From Holacanthus passer (Eukaryota > Chordata > Actinopteri > Pomacanthidae): a DNA stretch of 64,000 nucleotides. The notes beneath the pieces were generated by a model that made no database searches, was not told the origin of the DNA, and saw nothing but the letters and a program-made list of their open reading frames with translations. A program made the position numbers and the translations under genes. Positions within the stretch are counted from its first letter, which is position 1. Each line of letters opens with the position of its first letter. The DNA lies in the NCBI GenBank assembly GCA_025331565.1, contig JAFREQ010000045.1:1612001-1676000 (forward strand), given 5' to 3'. This document shows positions 21,008 through 33,839 of the stretch, piece after piece.

Positions 21008-23972
21008 TTAGCCAGTGGACACAGCCAACAGTGTAGGGGCTCCGCTGTTGTAGCTCATTTTTTTGCAGTGCTCCGTCCTGGTTGTCTTCATTTCCTGAAA
21101 CAAGAGAGTAAACACACTAAGATGCAAGTCCATCATCAGGGTGGTGTGTGAGGTTGTTTCTGGTTTTCAAGTATGTGATAAATTGTCAAAAAGTGTCAGT
21201 CATTGGTTAACATGTGCATGTGGAAAAGGATATGATGGAAAAACATCAGGAGAATGCAAAAAAATGACAGAACAGTTGTGGCACAATTACTGGAAATAAA
21301 TAATCCAGAGTCTTTCCTTAAATATGTTAAATAAGCATTGAGAAATTATGTTTGTGAAAGAGAAGAGGAGATTTAGAAAAAATGCTCCTTCAGAGGGGCT
21401 TTAGATCTTTAAATTGCAGAACCTAAATCCAAGAGGGTTCAATGAACAAATAGAGTAAATGTAAATAAGTAATTGATGGATGACTCCACTGATTTATCAT
21501 TGCATTCTGCATTTTCAAGCTCACAATGGACAGTTTTTAAATGAAACGATAAAAAAATGATGCAGAGGAATCAGAGATTTTTTTATTCAACACATTCTTC
21601 CTCTAGAGATTTGAGTATACTGAATGTTTTTAAAAATCAATTTGATTAATTTTCTAACAAAAACCTGCAGGATGTTGTCAACATTTAAAAAGATTTCACA
21701 ATCACATAAGAAACTAATCATAGGGGGCTTTAAGCTGGTTATCCTAAAAGCCAGGCTCGGAAACATTCTCCCCACACAGATAACAACAGGGCAGGACAGG
21801 AATAACTGAACGTGAACAATACCTCTGTGAGTCTTGGTTTCTGGATGCAGTGAATGTACGGCTTGGGGCTCGATTCTATCAGGTCATTTGCTGTTTTGTA
21901 GCAAACTGCGCAGTCCATCAGTGGCTGTGAAGTGAAAACATAAGAAACATGAGGACACTGATGTTTTACACATAGATTTGCAATGAAGGCTTCTCCTTTC
22001 GCTCACTCTGTCGTTCCTGAAGGGGCAGCTCTGAGGGTTTGTCTCAGTCGTTCCTTTGGCACACCTGGTGGGCTTCAGGTGAAAGTGGTGGTACAGGTAT
22101 CTCACGCCGAATCCAGACTGCAAGAGAGCAGAGGCTCATTTTAATATGAGATACACAGCAGCGAAGTAAAGCCGGGGAACCTCCTGCCTAATCAGAGTGG
22201 GTTCAACATGTGCAGAAGTCATGTTTGGGTTTGCAACGGCTGTGGTGGAAGAAGTATTCAAGTCTTTTACTTCAATAAGAGTTGCAATACTACAGTGTAC
22301 AAATAACTCTGTTCAGTAAAAGTCCTGCATTCAAAATCAAATGGTCCTCTATATAAACATCACCTGACTTCCTGCGTGTTGTTTTGGGGCGGAACCAAAT
22401 GATGCTGTTGTTCTTTTGAGGACAGAAACAAAAAGTCAAGTAATCACCAAAGTCATTAGGCTTCATCCTCTGAGGACCATGAATGTCTGTGCGATTCAGT
22501 ACTTGTATGAACTTTAACTGTTATTAACCTGCTGTACAGTTGAGGCCTTGATAAAGACCTGATTTCTCGTGCTTCATTAAATATGTTTCTCCTGTTTGCT
22601 GCACTTTTTGTTCTTGATTTTATGTAACCTGAAGATATATCTGTGTTCAAATAATTCTGTTGTGATTACAGAATATGGGCTGTGAACCATTATTCAATAG
22701 ATGCAAAATCCTAAACAACTCTCCAATGGCAACGATTCTTGGTCCACTTTATGTGTATTTGCCTTATGTCATAATTCTAAGCAACTGCTACTTTGTTAGT
22801 ATTCAACAACTATCAAAAGCCTCTTAAGTTTTTCAGGAAGACGAATGAAAGAAATCTATGGCAAAACACATAAATAAACACGATGGGCACGTTATCGGCA
22901 TCATGTCACAGGATTCCACAGCAGTGATGCAGCTGGAAGCAAATTGCTTCTAAAAGAAACATTATCCAACATTTAAACTTTTAAAACCCATTAATATGAG
23001 GCGAGTAAACGCAATGCAAATATATCATAAACCAGCAGAACATTTATTCCCACGAGAGTTTATCTTGTCAGGATGGTTTAAATTCTTGATGGTAATAGTC
23101 TCAACTCACATTGGTCTAAATTGCTCAATATCTGATGCCATAATTTTGTGGGAGCTGAGGAGTAAGAACATATTACTGACTTGCAGCTGTTTCATATTTA
23201 ATGATGGATTTTCTCCAAAGCAAACAACTGAAACTATTCAATATGAAAACCAGAAATACGGCCAGTTCCCAGCAACAAATTCAAGAGTATCAGGGTGAAG
23301 GATGATGGACACCAGTATCTGTTTCTTTGACCTGGAAATTACAGCGAAGACACACCTTATCAGAGGTTTCTTTTGGCAAAACCAAAGAGCTACTGAAAAC
23401 CTGAAGAGTGACTGAGCCAAAGCAGATGAGAAAACAAGTACAAGCTACGACTGGAGAATTCCCTGAAGGCAGATCTGAGGAGTAAAGGAAACTGAAAGCA
23501 GCACCAATCTGAAACAGAACCTCAGTCATTTTTCTTACTTATTAAGATTAGAATTAATTTTTCACTGTTTATTTTAATTAGATTTTTTCATGATCTCCCA
23601 ACTTTCAGGAGATTGTTTGTTAAAATCTGCTGTGTCATCACTCCCCATTAATGTTCACTGAAAATACTATAAATGTTTAAACAAGTTCTCGCACAGAAAA
23701 TATAATAAACTCAAATATGAAGAAGAGGAACTGATAAAAGAACTGATAATAAAATCATGAACTCAAATCCCAGGTTTTACCTCAATGTCTGACTTCTGCA
23801 GACTTCTCAAGAAGCGAAAATGGTGGTGAACCCCGGCATGGGAGTTGAGCTGCTCGAACGCCAAGTCCACTCCCTGCTTGTAGCTGTCAGGAAGTTCAAT
23901 GTAAGGATCCTGGGCCTCGGCAGAGTACAACACAGCTCCGGCACAAACCAGCAACAGCAACCCAGCAGCCAT
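21008..23972 (-). CDS. rarres2: Chemerin-like (retinoic acid receptor responder 2-like) protein, gene 1
   Basis: Four phase-0 coding exons (23,781-23,972; 22,007-22,117; 21,823-21,924; 21,008-21,094) give 163 residues, the length of human chemerin. Residues 1-20 are a signal peptide (MAAGLLLLVCAGAVLYSAEA). Residues 30-56 (YKQGVDLAFEQLNSHAGV and on) form the first helix of the cystatin-like fold. The six mature-chain cysteines follow the chemerin pattern C...C...CxxC...HC...C (DCAVC, IHC, EHC). Chemerin is a secreted chemoattractant/adipokine acting on CMKLR1. The chain ends soon after the last cysteine (SGAPTLLAVSTG), without the aromatic activating peptide of mammals. An acceptor 11 bases before the ATG implies a non-coding first exon. 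It is a tandem paralogue of gene 2. Confidence 0.85.
22245..22340 (+). repeat. R3-family repeat fragment in intron 1 of chemerin-like gene 1
   Basis: Contains 'agtattcaagtcttttactt' and 'cagtaaaagtcctgcattca', the markers of family R3. An R1-family fragment ('atcaccaaagtcattaggct') follows at 22,430-22,490. Confidence 0.65.
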
Positions 23973-24054
23973 CTTCCCTTCGACTGTGAGGAGAGCAGCT
24001 TGGCTCAGGGGGTGAAAACCCTCCTCTCCCTGTGGGATCAATACTCACATCCAA

Positions 24055-25200
24055 AACAAGTCCTATTATGGTTGTATGAGTAACAAGAGAAACTAAACCC
24101 ACTTAACATTAACAGGCCGGCTGCATGCTGTTTACTTCTTATCTCCAAATTCCTGTAATACCCCGGGGGGACGCTGGTCAAAGTTTGTCTGAGCAAAACA
24201 TATTCTCAACAAGGAGTTTCCACAAAAAAAGCATGTCAGAATTGGTTCCTAAATGTTTTTACAATGGAGACTTTGATTAGTAATCCAAGTCCTGGAAACA
24301 TGCCATGAAAAGCGCTTTTGGCCCTGCTTCATTTGCTCCCCTGCTGCTGCATTGACGGGAAATTGTGTCACTGATAGGTAATGGGGCTTTTTCTTTGTGT
24401 AAAGTCGGTGGAGTGGATAATGAAACAGTTTGTTCACAAATGAAACTGCAGTGAGTCACATACAATCAGAGCTCTTCAGACCACTGAACCAAACAACTTG
24501 ATCCATACAAGCCAGCAGCATTGGAGGGAAGAAGGACTCTTCCATTTCAAGTTAGAGTCCTGCATTCAGAATAAATGTACCATCAGCAAAAAACACTTTA
24601 AATATCAAAAGTAAAACTACTTGTTCTGCAGACAAACATCCCTGCAACTGATATATTATAATATATGACATTACTCGATTGTTAACCTGGATGCACTTTT
24701 TTTTTTTTTTTTACTGTTCAGTAGTTTACTCAGGGTCAGACCTCCTCCAAAGGGTCACTGGATAAATCTGAGGTGAGATGATTAATGGGAGAGCAAGAAA
24801 ATAGAAAATAAGTTCTGCTGCAAATGCAATTTTTAATGCAAAATCCCCTTAAAATGATGCAATGTTTACTTGTGACCTCTTGAGACGTGTTGCTTCATGA
24901 CAATGAACCTGAGCTCTGTTGTTCATTTTGAATGTCACGCGCCATCCTGCTGCTGGAAATACTCACTCCAGCACCAGATTTGTATCAATAGACGGGTGAA
25001 AATAGTCCCCAACACATGTGCTGTTTACTACTGTCTGACTAATGCTTATTAAAAACCACAGTGTCCTGCTGTTTTACAATATTTCTTTTGCTTTTAAAAA
25101 AAATCAAACTGTGTGTGTGTGACCTGTTTTTTAAAGTTTAAATGGGAATGAATGAACTTAAGCAAAGTTTGGAGACACGGACGAACACATTGTTGGTTTT
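24055..25200. other. Spacer upstream of chemerin-like gene 1
   Basis: It should contain the leader exon and promoter of gene 1, but I cannot place them with confidence. An R3 fragment lies at about 24,545-24,690 ('gagtcctgcattcagaataa') and a T-run at about 24,698-24,712. No other exon is seen. Confidence 0.45.
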
Positions 25201-25216
25201 GGTCTTTTTTATAGGA

Positions 25217-25222
25217 TTTATT
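25217..25222 (-). terminator. Polyadenylation signal of chemerin-like gene 2
   Basis: AATAAA on the minus strand (context GTTAATAAATCC), about 310 bases beyond the stop codon at 25,530. Confidence 0.5.
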
Positions 25223-25529
25223 AACAATAAGCTTTAACAAGCTTTCTTTCTTGGACAAGATAGGTCAAAATAGCTAATAGTGTACAAAAAATGAAAATTA
25301 CTATAGCTCCCAAATTATTTTGTTAATCAAAGCCATCATTCTAACTTGTTTGCATAAATTGTTGATGATGTGACACAAAAATCTCACTTAAATGTGATAA
25401 AAATCTACCACTTCGAGGTGGTTTTCCCACATGACCAAGAATGTACAAATCTGCTTTTAGTTCAAAATCCCAATAAAAAAAGAAATGCTGAAAGGTGTCA
25501 CAGCAGAGATTAATGAGTCGTCCATGTGG

Positions 25530-26445
25530 TCACTTTGTTCCAACTGATGCCAGAAGAGTCGGGGCTCCACTGCTGTAACCCATTCGGTTGCAGTGCTCGA
25601 CTCTGGTTTCCCTCATCTCCTGCAAAAAAAAAAAAAAAAATGTTGATAAATGTCAGGAACAATCTCATGAAGTTCTATTTTTGCAGTGTGATTTTGTCAC
25701 TGACACAGGTCAAAGTGTCAAAGTGGCTTCTCAGTAAACAGACTAACCTGCGTGAGGGCCGTTTTGTGGATACAGTGAACATACGGTTTGGGCTCCTGTT
25801 CGATTTCATCTGCATATGTTTTGTAACAGACTGCACAGTCGATCAGCGGCTGCGTGAACGCACACAAACAGAACAGCACACAGACAAGTGAGAACACGCT
25901 CTCGCCCTCCAATTCCACATTTCTGAGTTCAGCAATGCCGCTCGAAATCTGACTTACTCTGTCGTTTCTGAACTGACACGCTGAGGAGTCGACTGTTCCT
26001 TTTGGACAGGTGGTGGCTTTGAGGTAAAAGTGGTGGTAGATGTATGTCACATCAAAACCAGGCTGCAAGAAAGAGGAGGAGAAGAAGTAATCTCACTTTA
26101 AGGAGTTTTCTTTGATGAAATAACCACATTCTTTGATAATCACAGCTTTTCCTAAGAGGTTCACTCCCAGCAAATCCCAGGAAATGACTCAATAATGAAC
26201 ACAACAGAAGATAAACACTGATTCTGAAAAGCAGACACACGGGAAACTACCTGGATGTCTGACAGGGCCAGACTTCTGAAGAAGAGAAAATGGTGCTGGA
26301 TTCCAGCGTGAGAGTTGAGCTTCTCCAGGGCCAGATCCACTCCTTTCTTGAAGGCTTCAGAGAGTTTGTCGTAATTATTCTCCTGTGCATGAGAGGAGGA
26401 GAACAAGGCTCCAACGCTGAACAGCAGCAGCAGCCAAGCAGCCAT
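25530..26445 (-). CDS. rarres2: Chemerin-like (retinoic acid receptor responder 2-like) protein, gene 2
   Basis: A compact copy with four phase-0 coding exons (26,251-26,445; 25,958-26,062; 25,748-25,849; 25,530-25,619), again 163 residues. The signal peptide is MAAWLLLLFSVGALFSSSHA. The body keeps KKGVDLALEKLNSHAG, YIYHHFYLKATTCPKGT and the cysteine set C...C...CxxC...HC...C. By eye exon 3 shares 23 of 34 residues with gene 1. It ends SGAPTLLASVGTK, so it too lacks the chemotactic C-terminus of mammalian chemerin. Introns are much shorter than in gene 1. The acceptor-like ...CATTGTTACAG lies 15 bases before the ATG, suggesting a non-coding leader exon. It lies just downstream of slc4a2, as expected from the RARRES2-SLC4A2 linkage in human 7q36. 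Confidence 0.86.
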
Positions 26446-26459
26446 CTTTCTTCCTGTGT

Positions 26460-27070
26460 CTGTAACAATGAGGGCGAACGGACAGTGCAACGGACCACCC
26501 ACTTGTTTTCAGGAAAGAACACCCAGCCCTCTTTTTCCGGGGAGAAAACTGGAAACACAGACCTCCGATTGTTCTCCGAGCCTCGAACGTCTTTATTTGA
26601 TCATGTTGATTCACAGCAGATTTTCAACATGAGAATTTCAGAATCAAGGCTTGAGAGCTCGATGCACTGCAAAGACAACACAAACCAATACAGAAACATG
26701 AGAAAAAATACAAAGCACAACCAAATACATACAAATATAAATCACAATGGAAACAAGTTATAGAACAAAAGAATGAAATATTGCACAGTGAATGGGATAA
26801 AGAATAAAGAATAAATACTCACATAAAAACTGGGTGTTGCACAGATGTAATGGCATCGAGGTGTATGGTCTACTGGGAGCAGTACTGGTTGTACTCTTGT
26901 GTCACAAATTGGTGGTATTCTGTGCAGCTTGCATCACATTTCTGTATTTGCTTGTGTTTTGTGTGTTCGTCTAAATTGTGTGTTTTCAAAAAGATTTTCT
27001 TCATCAGCTTTTTTTTCGTCTATTTGCGTGTGTTTTCCTACGCAAACAGAAAACACAACAGAACAGCAGC
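26460..27070. other. Spacer between slc4a2 and chemerin-like gene 2
   Basis: About 600 bases that should hold the promoter and leader exon of chemerin-like gene 2. No clear TATA box could be placed. The plus-strand open frame at 26,290-26,763 is antisense to exon 1 and is not a gene. Confidence 0.45.
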
Positions 27071-27357
27071 CAGGATAAATAGAAAATAACTTTTTATTTG
27101 TCATCAATATTTCAACCATTAATGTACAAGGGAACATCAGCAATAGCCTTGCAGAGTTTGTATTGCTTTTGAAATGGAACAACATATTGTATCAGCATTT
27201 CACGACTTTGACAGATACTTTGGCATACACAGACGACCTTCACTCCATCCACAGGCACGATAAGCAAACAGAAAATGGACACTGGACTCCACTGCCTATT
27301 TCTCAATAACATCCCCTTCATTGTTCGCGGCCATGATACAGCCAAATGTGTGTGTAC

Positions 27358-27389
<32 letters not shown>

Positions 27390-29189
27390 ATTCTGTGACA
27401 TACTCCAAATAAATCTTCAAAAACAGCCTCATATTGCAACAGATAAATAATGGATAGATGTTTGATTTATGAGCGTCTTGAAAGTGCAAACTATTGTAAC
27501 ACGTGTGTCATCCTTACAAACAGACACCTGTAGCTGATCACTTCATGGTCCCACAGGCACTTGAGATTTTGTGCACCTCTGTGACACCAAACAGGCACAA
27601 GATCACAACGACAGTCACACTGAGATGGGACAGTTCAGAGGACAAAGTAGTGTCTGAAATACACACTTGAGAGTAACAGAGGACCGAATATTTAAGTTAT
27701 TTGACACAGTCAAAGCTTTAACCAATCCATGTCACACTGATACAACATGACACAAAACAAACAAAAAAAATTACATATATATTTTTAAAATCCTTCCCTC
27801 TCAGTAATGCATGAATATTGAGATTGTCTACACAGCTTGTGTGGAAATTTGGTCGACCAAGTTCACATGAGTGTGAATGAAATGTTTAAACAGTCAGTCG
27901 ATGCCCAAAAAAAAAATAAAAAAATGATACAAGGAATGTTACATTGTGAAATTTTGTTAATTTAGGCTAACAGCAATGTTAGGCGTGTATGAGATGGCTG
28001 AACTGCAGCTTATTGTTCTGATCACAGACTATTTACACAAGACATTTGGCACTTGAACAAAGAAACCATTCAATTGCAGTGATTCCCATAAATCAACCAC
28101 ACCAAGTGAGACCTCAAAACAAACTCTACATTAGTACATTAGTGCCCTAAACATGTGCATGGAGACATTTAGAGTATATTTATTATGCCACTGTGTTAAT
28201 TTTTCTACAAAAAAAAATGCCTCATGATGATAAACATGACGTCATGGCATTAGTGTAACGAGAAACTGCATTTACATGTACTGTTTTTTTTTGGTTCGCC
28301 ATCATGCAAGATCTCCCTCTGCTGGTGATTTCAATTCACAGCAGATACAGAATTTGACATAAAAGCTTGACTATGATCTAAACTGCTGTGTTTGAGTACA
28401 AAAAAAAAGCATGGTTAGAGAAGGACAGGCTAAAAATCAATCACAGATAGATCATTTATGAAGCAAACTAAAGCAACACTGATATTTAAGGGATTGAAGA
28501 GAACGCCAAGGAGATAAAATGATTACATAAAATACAGTCATTGTTCAGATTTGGTGTCTTAAAAAAAGTGCTACGAGCTTCAGGAGGCGGGTAAAGTGAT
28601 CGGCTGTCTAAAATAAGACAGGATGAGGAAAAGAACACCTCTCAGTATACCTTTTTTTCCTTCATAAGGCGCTTGGTGAGCCTAAAACATGAAAAAAGCG
28701 ACAAACGTGAAAAGCAATAACTCAGCATGTTAATATAAAAGAATAAATCCCATATATCCTCCACATATTCAATGTGAATCAGAGCAACCTTTCAGGGCTA
28801 AAAATTAATCAGTCTTGCACATCTAGCTACTATAATCGCATGTAATTTTGAGCTCGAGATCAAGTCACTTGATTTGGAATCTCTTGTCCCCTGAAATATA
28901 TATTTTAAAAAACTATATTATGAGTGAACACACGCTATCTGTTCGATCTCCTCAGCTGGATTTCACTCGCCCCCGACAATCTGATAAAAAGCAACTTAAA
29001 TAGTTTGACCCAAGCAACAACCAGCCAGACTGTACACTCATGTCTCAGTGATGATAAAGAAGGCCGGGGTGCACAGTGATGTGGCGTCAAATTGTGTTTC
29101 AGGTTTGAAGGACTCATTGGTGGGCAGAGTGACAGATTTTGGTGTCCACTAAGAGCAGGTGAGTGGTAATACGAGGGCATGGTGCGGGG
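27071..29189 (-). other. Probable 3' UTR and downstream region of slc4a2
   Basis: No coding exon is present. The first convincing minus-strand polyadenylation signal at the far end is AATAAA at about 27,092-27,098, giving a possible 3' UTR of about 2.1 kb. Nearer alternative signals cannot be excluded. A 28-base A-run (T-run in the transcript) is at 27,361-27,388. Confidence 0.4.
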
Positions 29190-32100
29190 CTACACAGGCA
29201 TGTGCATCTCCGAGTACTCGTCATGACAGTCGCGCTCATCGAACTTCGGCTCTGCGTCGTCCGCATCCAGCTGGAGGAGGGAGAGGAGACGACAGGATTA
29301 ACATTTCAGAACATGCGTTCAGCTTGTAAATATAAAAACATTTTGTTAGACATTTCGTAAACAGTTACTATCACTATGAGGCATCATGAATATATTATTT
29401 TTTTATTATTAACTATTATCACTGTCAGATTCTCAACTCTGCTCACAATTCAAAATTTAAAGAACACTGCCTTTAACGATAATCTTCTGTTGTCTAATTC
29501 AATTCCAAGCAACATTTCTGCAGCTGAGTGTTGGCGCAGGTGTATAAAGCAGCATATAGCGCCCTCTGGTGGTTAACTCACACATGCAATCTCTCTGTTG
29601 GTGAAGATGCGGCACAGCAGGAACATCTTGACAGGGACAGTGAGGATGAGGACGAAGGGGAAAGCCAGCGACGCCTGGGTCGACATGACGGACCACAGTA
29701 CCGCCAAACACACCAGCTGGATGCAGGTGAACAGATGCATACGCAGCGTACGCACCTGGAGGAGACAGATTATTTATAAAAACTGTCACCAACAAAAACG
29801 CAAAACATCCACTGACAGGCATTTAAAAACATTTTAAGCAACACTTTAGTGACTAAACCAAATTAAATTAACTAATTAATCAACAGATAAAATATTAAAT
29901 TATTAGTCACCGTCTGAACACTTTAACATTTTATTCGTGAATGTGAATTAAAAAAATTTGATTTTTGATGATGATGACTTTTTGAAAACACTCCTGTCAG
30001 TAAGATTTTATGGTGTGCAAGAACTTCAATGTACTGAAACATAATTTAATATCTCATATTCCTCACAGACACATTTCTAAAACAAAATCTTGAAAATGGT
30101 TGCTGGAAAGAGCACATGTGACAGATTTATATTTCATAACTCATCCTATGACTAGAAGAATGATTTAAAAAGCTTCTGTGATTTTTATCATCACATCATT
30201 ATTTGATTCAGTTAATATTTCTTGTGCCTGAAACCTCGGTTACTTTATGTAGAAACACACAAACGGTCTCTTACCTTGCGGACGTAGGTGTGGTCAGGGT
30301 GATACTTTGGTGGCATAAGCAGCAGCATCATCCGCTCTGTCAGCTGGATACCATTAAGGGACATCACACCCATGTAGAGGAAGATACCAAACAGCACCGC
30401 CAGGGGGATCTGACGCAACAGGTCACCTATCACAATGGACAAACCTGAGGAGAGGAAGAAATAGGAAATGAAATGCTAAACATCCAACTTTACAGGATGT
30501 TAAAAATCATTTTGGCTTCAATAATTGGAAAGAGCAGTAAAGAGACTGTGTGACACTCACCAACCATGATGGCCACCAGGAGCCCGGTCACTCTCTGCTC
30601 CTTCACCTCCTGGATGCGAGGCTTGTCCCCGGGCGCCACGGCCTTGCTCATGACAGTCAGGGCGTTGACGTGGGTCACTGAGCGAACGGTCGCGGCGGCC
30701 ATCCACGGCAGGCCGAACAGAGCCGAGCTGCCGCCCAGCACCACGATCAGCAGCAGGTCCAGATGGAAACCAGATCCCTTCACCAGCATCCGCTCCTTCT
30801 TACTCACTATCAGGCTGCAGGAAGTTGGGTGGAAACACAGACGTAAACAGCAGGGTTTGGATGAGTCAGCAAGAAGTGAGGTTGAGTTTGTTGATGTGTT
30901 TGTAGCAGACAGCCGTGTAGCTGACTGTGAGTTTTTTACTTTAATTTATTCAGTGTCAGCAGACTCAACTGCATGCTCTTTCTTACGCTAATGTTTCTTC
31001 AACAGCACTCTTTTCCATACTTTATCATTTCACTTTAATGTATTCATCATTTTATATCCTTCAAATTTTTAAATGTATTTTAACATTATAACTGATGTTT
31101 GGATAGTCAGCCCTTGTCTCTTTTAATTTGTCAAATTGTCTTCTTATGTATGAAACATGCTCTATAAGTAAAGTTCATTTTTGTTACTACAATTAAATTA
31201 TCTAGAAATTGCTGCACTTTCATGTGTACAACTTTAAAATCCTGTTTTATCAGTTTCAGGTTTTGAAGTAGTGACTTACGTGGTGATCTGAGTCTCCATA
31301 AAGATGAGGATGAAAACCAGCAGAGCGGGCAAACAGCAGGCAAACATCATCCAGATGGGGAATTCACCGTTTGTCCCCAGAGGACTGATGATCCAGCCTC
31401 GTTTACTGGGACTCGTCACAGAGAAACCTGAAGGAACGCTCAGTTTCTGGATGACGACAGGAACGAGTGTGACAGCAAGAGGAAGAAGATGATTGTCTGT
31501 GTTGTCATTCTTTGGTATTAATGCAAACATGAAGCCAAAAGTCAAATATTAACATAAGACTTAGTGGTGGTATTTATCTTACCTGTGTGTATGTGTCATT
31601 TATACCATAATCCACCAGGACCATGATGAGGATGGCGATTGGTACGCCGAAGTCTCCAATAATCCTGCGAAACTGAACCCCAAAAGATGTGAGTTTATAT
31701 AGATCATATATATATCATATATCATGTACAGGAATATTCTAAAAGGTTATTAATATACTGGCTGTCTATTCTGGAGCTTTTAATTGCATCACTGTAAAGG
31801 AAGTAAATCACCTGATACAACTGAAAATCTCCAGAACAGCTACTAAATGGACTTTGTGGTGAGATCGTTTTGTCAAGTAACGTTTCCAATTTCAAGAATC
31901 AGTTTCAACTTTCAAGCCAACACAGATGGCAAGTCCTTAAAGGACCAGTTTGAGAAATATGATGCTGCTTGCATGTCTCTGTGTTAAATATGAAGCTACA
32001 GTCAGCGGCCAATTAGCTTAGCTTAGCACAAAAGACACAAAACAGAAAGAAAAAGCTAGCCTGGCTCTGGGTAATTAGTTGCTTAATTAGCTTTGGTTTT

Positions 32101-33839
32101 TGAATGTTAGATGATGATAGGAGGTTCAAGGATGATTAAATAAATACGTGGGTTAAGATTTAGGGGTGATGTTACAGGACAGATGTTTTAAAGTGAATCG
32201 AGCTCCTCACCCTTCCAGGAAAGAACGCACTGTTCTTGAACTTGCGCAGGTAGAAAGCGATGAAGAATGTTCCGGCCATGAGAACCAGAGAGAGCAGCGC
32301 TGTGTTGGGCTCGCCTCGGACCTTCACCGTCACAGGCTGGCTGCTGTTGTTCAGCACCAGTGTGATATTTTCTCCAGATGAGTCCCCGTCTGTGCTGTTG
32401 TCGAAGGAGCAACGTTTCAGCGGGTGCTCCTTGAAAATCTGCCCGACGACACAAAACGCTCAAATTAATGCACAATATTTCATGTGTACATTACTTTGCT
32501 TTGAGGGAATATAATTTATCACTCACTACCACAACCACACTTTCTGGAAAATGAGATTATCCTGTTGCCAAACGTCTTTTAAGTCTGTGCCATAAAACTC
32601 TAAAAATAGCAAACCTTCCAAAATTTTAAGCCTGGATAATAGTTAAACTCTTAATCCATTTAACTTTCAAGGCCAATCAATCTCAAAAGATTTCAGGTGC
32701 ACTTGCTAGAAAAACATACTCATTTCGACCCCGAGGTTTGAATACGGTCCAAAGATTAGTCTACTCGGTTTAGTGTCACAGACGTGAACCTGCAGCGTGC
32801 CAACAAAAACTTTTTGTAATCAGGAGTTGTTATTTCAAGTCTCAGGCGTACCCTGCCGAGCTTGATGAAGGTCTCGCAGATGAAGATGAGGGAGATGAGG
32901 AAGGAGAAGATCTCCTGGGTGAAGCGGGAGACGAAGCGGACCAGGAAGCTTCCCTCGAAGGCCACTGTGACGATCACGATGATGATGAGCCAGAACCCGA
33001 TCCAGACGCGGCCCGTCAGATACTCCATTTCATTGGCTTTGCAGAACTGCGAGGACACAGAGCAAAGAAACTCTCTTCATCAACTCAACTTTCCTCAAAG
33101 ACCTATTTTCTTAAACAGCTTCTTCCTGTGAAAAACCTCTACTGAAGTTTTAACTGTTTTGAAAATTTCATAAGAGAGAATTTCTGCATTTATTTTTTTA
33201 TCAACTTCTGATTCATAATCTAGTCCAATCAAACAGTTGTGGGTTGGAAACAGTTTAGCTGAGGGAGAAAGTGCTAGCCTGGTCCCGTCCAAAGGTAATT
33301 TACTGTTTATCAACACTTACAGTGTAAAAAGCTTCTTCAAAGACCAGCAGGGGTCCGGAAAAGCCCACAACGAGCAGCGGCTGCGCTCCGAGCAAGCAGA
33401 ACAACACACCCTGCACGGCTGTCGACACGATCAGCTCAGAAACACCAATCAGACCTTCAGTCTTTTCACCTGACAACAGACAGACACAACCAATTAACAC
33501 AGTTAGGAACACTGACGAGCTTTAAGGTTTGTCAACAGATCGACGACCAATGCGTGAAAGGGATTTGACACATGAGACGATAAGCTGTGAAACCACAGTA
33601 ACTCGACTCTTGCTTTCCCATGTGCAACTCACCCAGCAGGCCTCCGAATGTTATGGCTGGAGAGAGGGCAGCAAAGTAGATAAAGATAACAGCAGCCATG
33701 CACTGAGTGTTCAGGGCGTCCTTGAAGTCACTGAGGTACTTTGGGTAACGGCGGCGCACGTCTCTTATCAGGCCACCGAAGGGGCGTCCGGTGCGCTCTA
33801 AAGGATCATCTGACTTTTTCAGGGGTGTGAGGAGGGCCT
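29190..33839 (-). other. slc4a2: slc4a2 membrane-domain exons (coding exons 13-22)
   Basis: These ten exons encode the transport domain. Exon 13 begins the first span (YLSDFKDAL, then FIYFAALSPAITFGGLL). Exons 14 and 15 carry GAQPLLVVGFSGPLLVFEEAF and GRVWIGFWL. Exon 16 encodes the large extracellular loop, with three N-glycosylation sequons (NST, NIT, NSS) and a likely disulfide cysteine. Exon 17 restarts the membrane region (FRRIIGDFGVPIAIL), exon 18 has GFSVTSPSKRGW, and exon 19 has VRSVTHVNALTVMSKAVAPG. The tail in exon 22 reads LDADDAEPKFDERD and ends EMHMPV. All junctions keep frame. The exon 17 acceptor at 31,672 was chosen over the nearer AG because only it preserves the FRRIIGDF reading. 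Confidence 0.92.

Noticed and set aside
26290..26763. 157-codon plus-strand open frame
   Set aside because: It is antisense to exon 1 of chemerin-like gene 2, with no splice signals or conserved features on that strand.
31660..31672. Nearer AG as the acceptor of slc4a2 coding exon 17 (CGCAG|GATT)
   Set aside because: It would break frame with the previous exon. The AG six bases earlier gives FRRIIGDF in phase 0.
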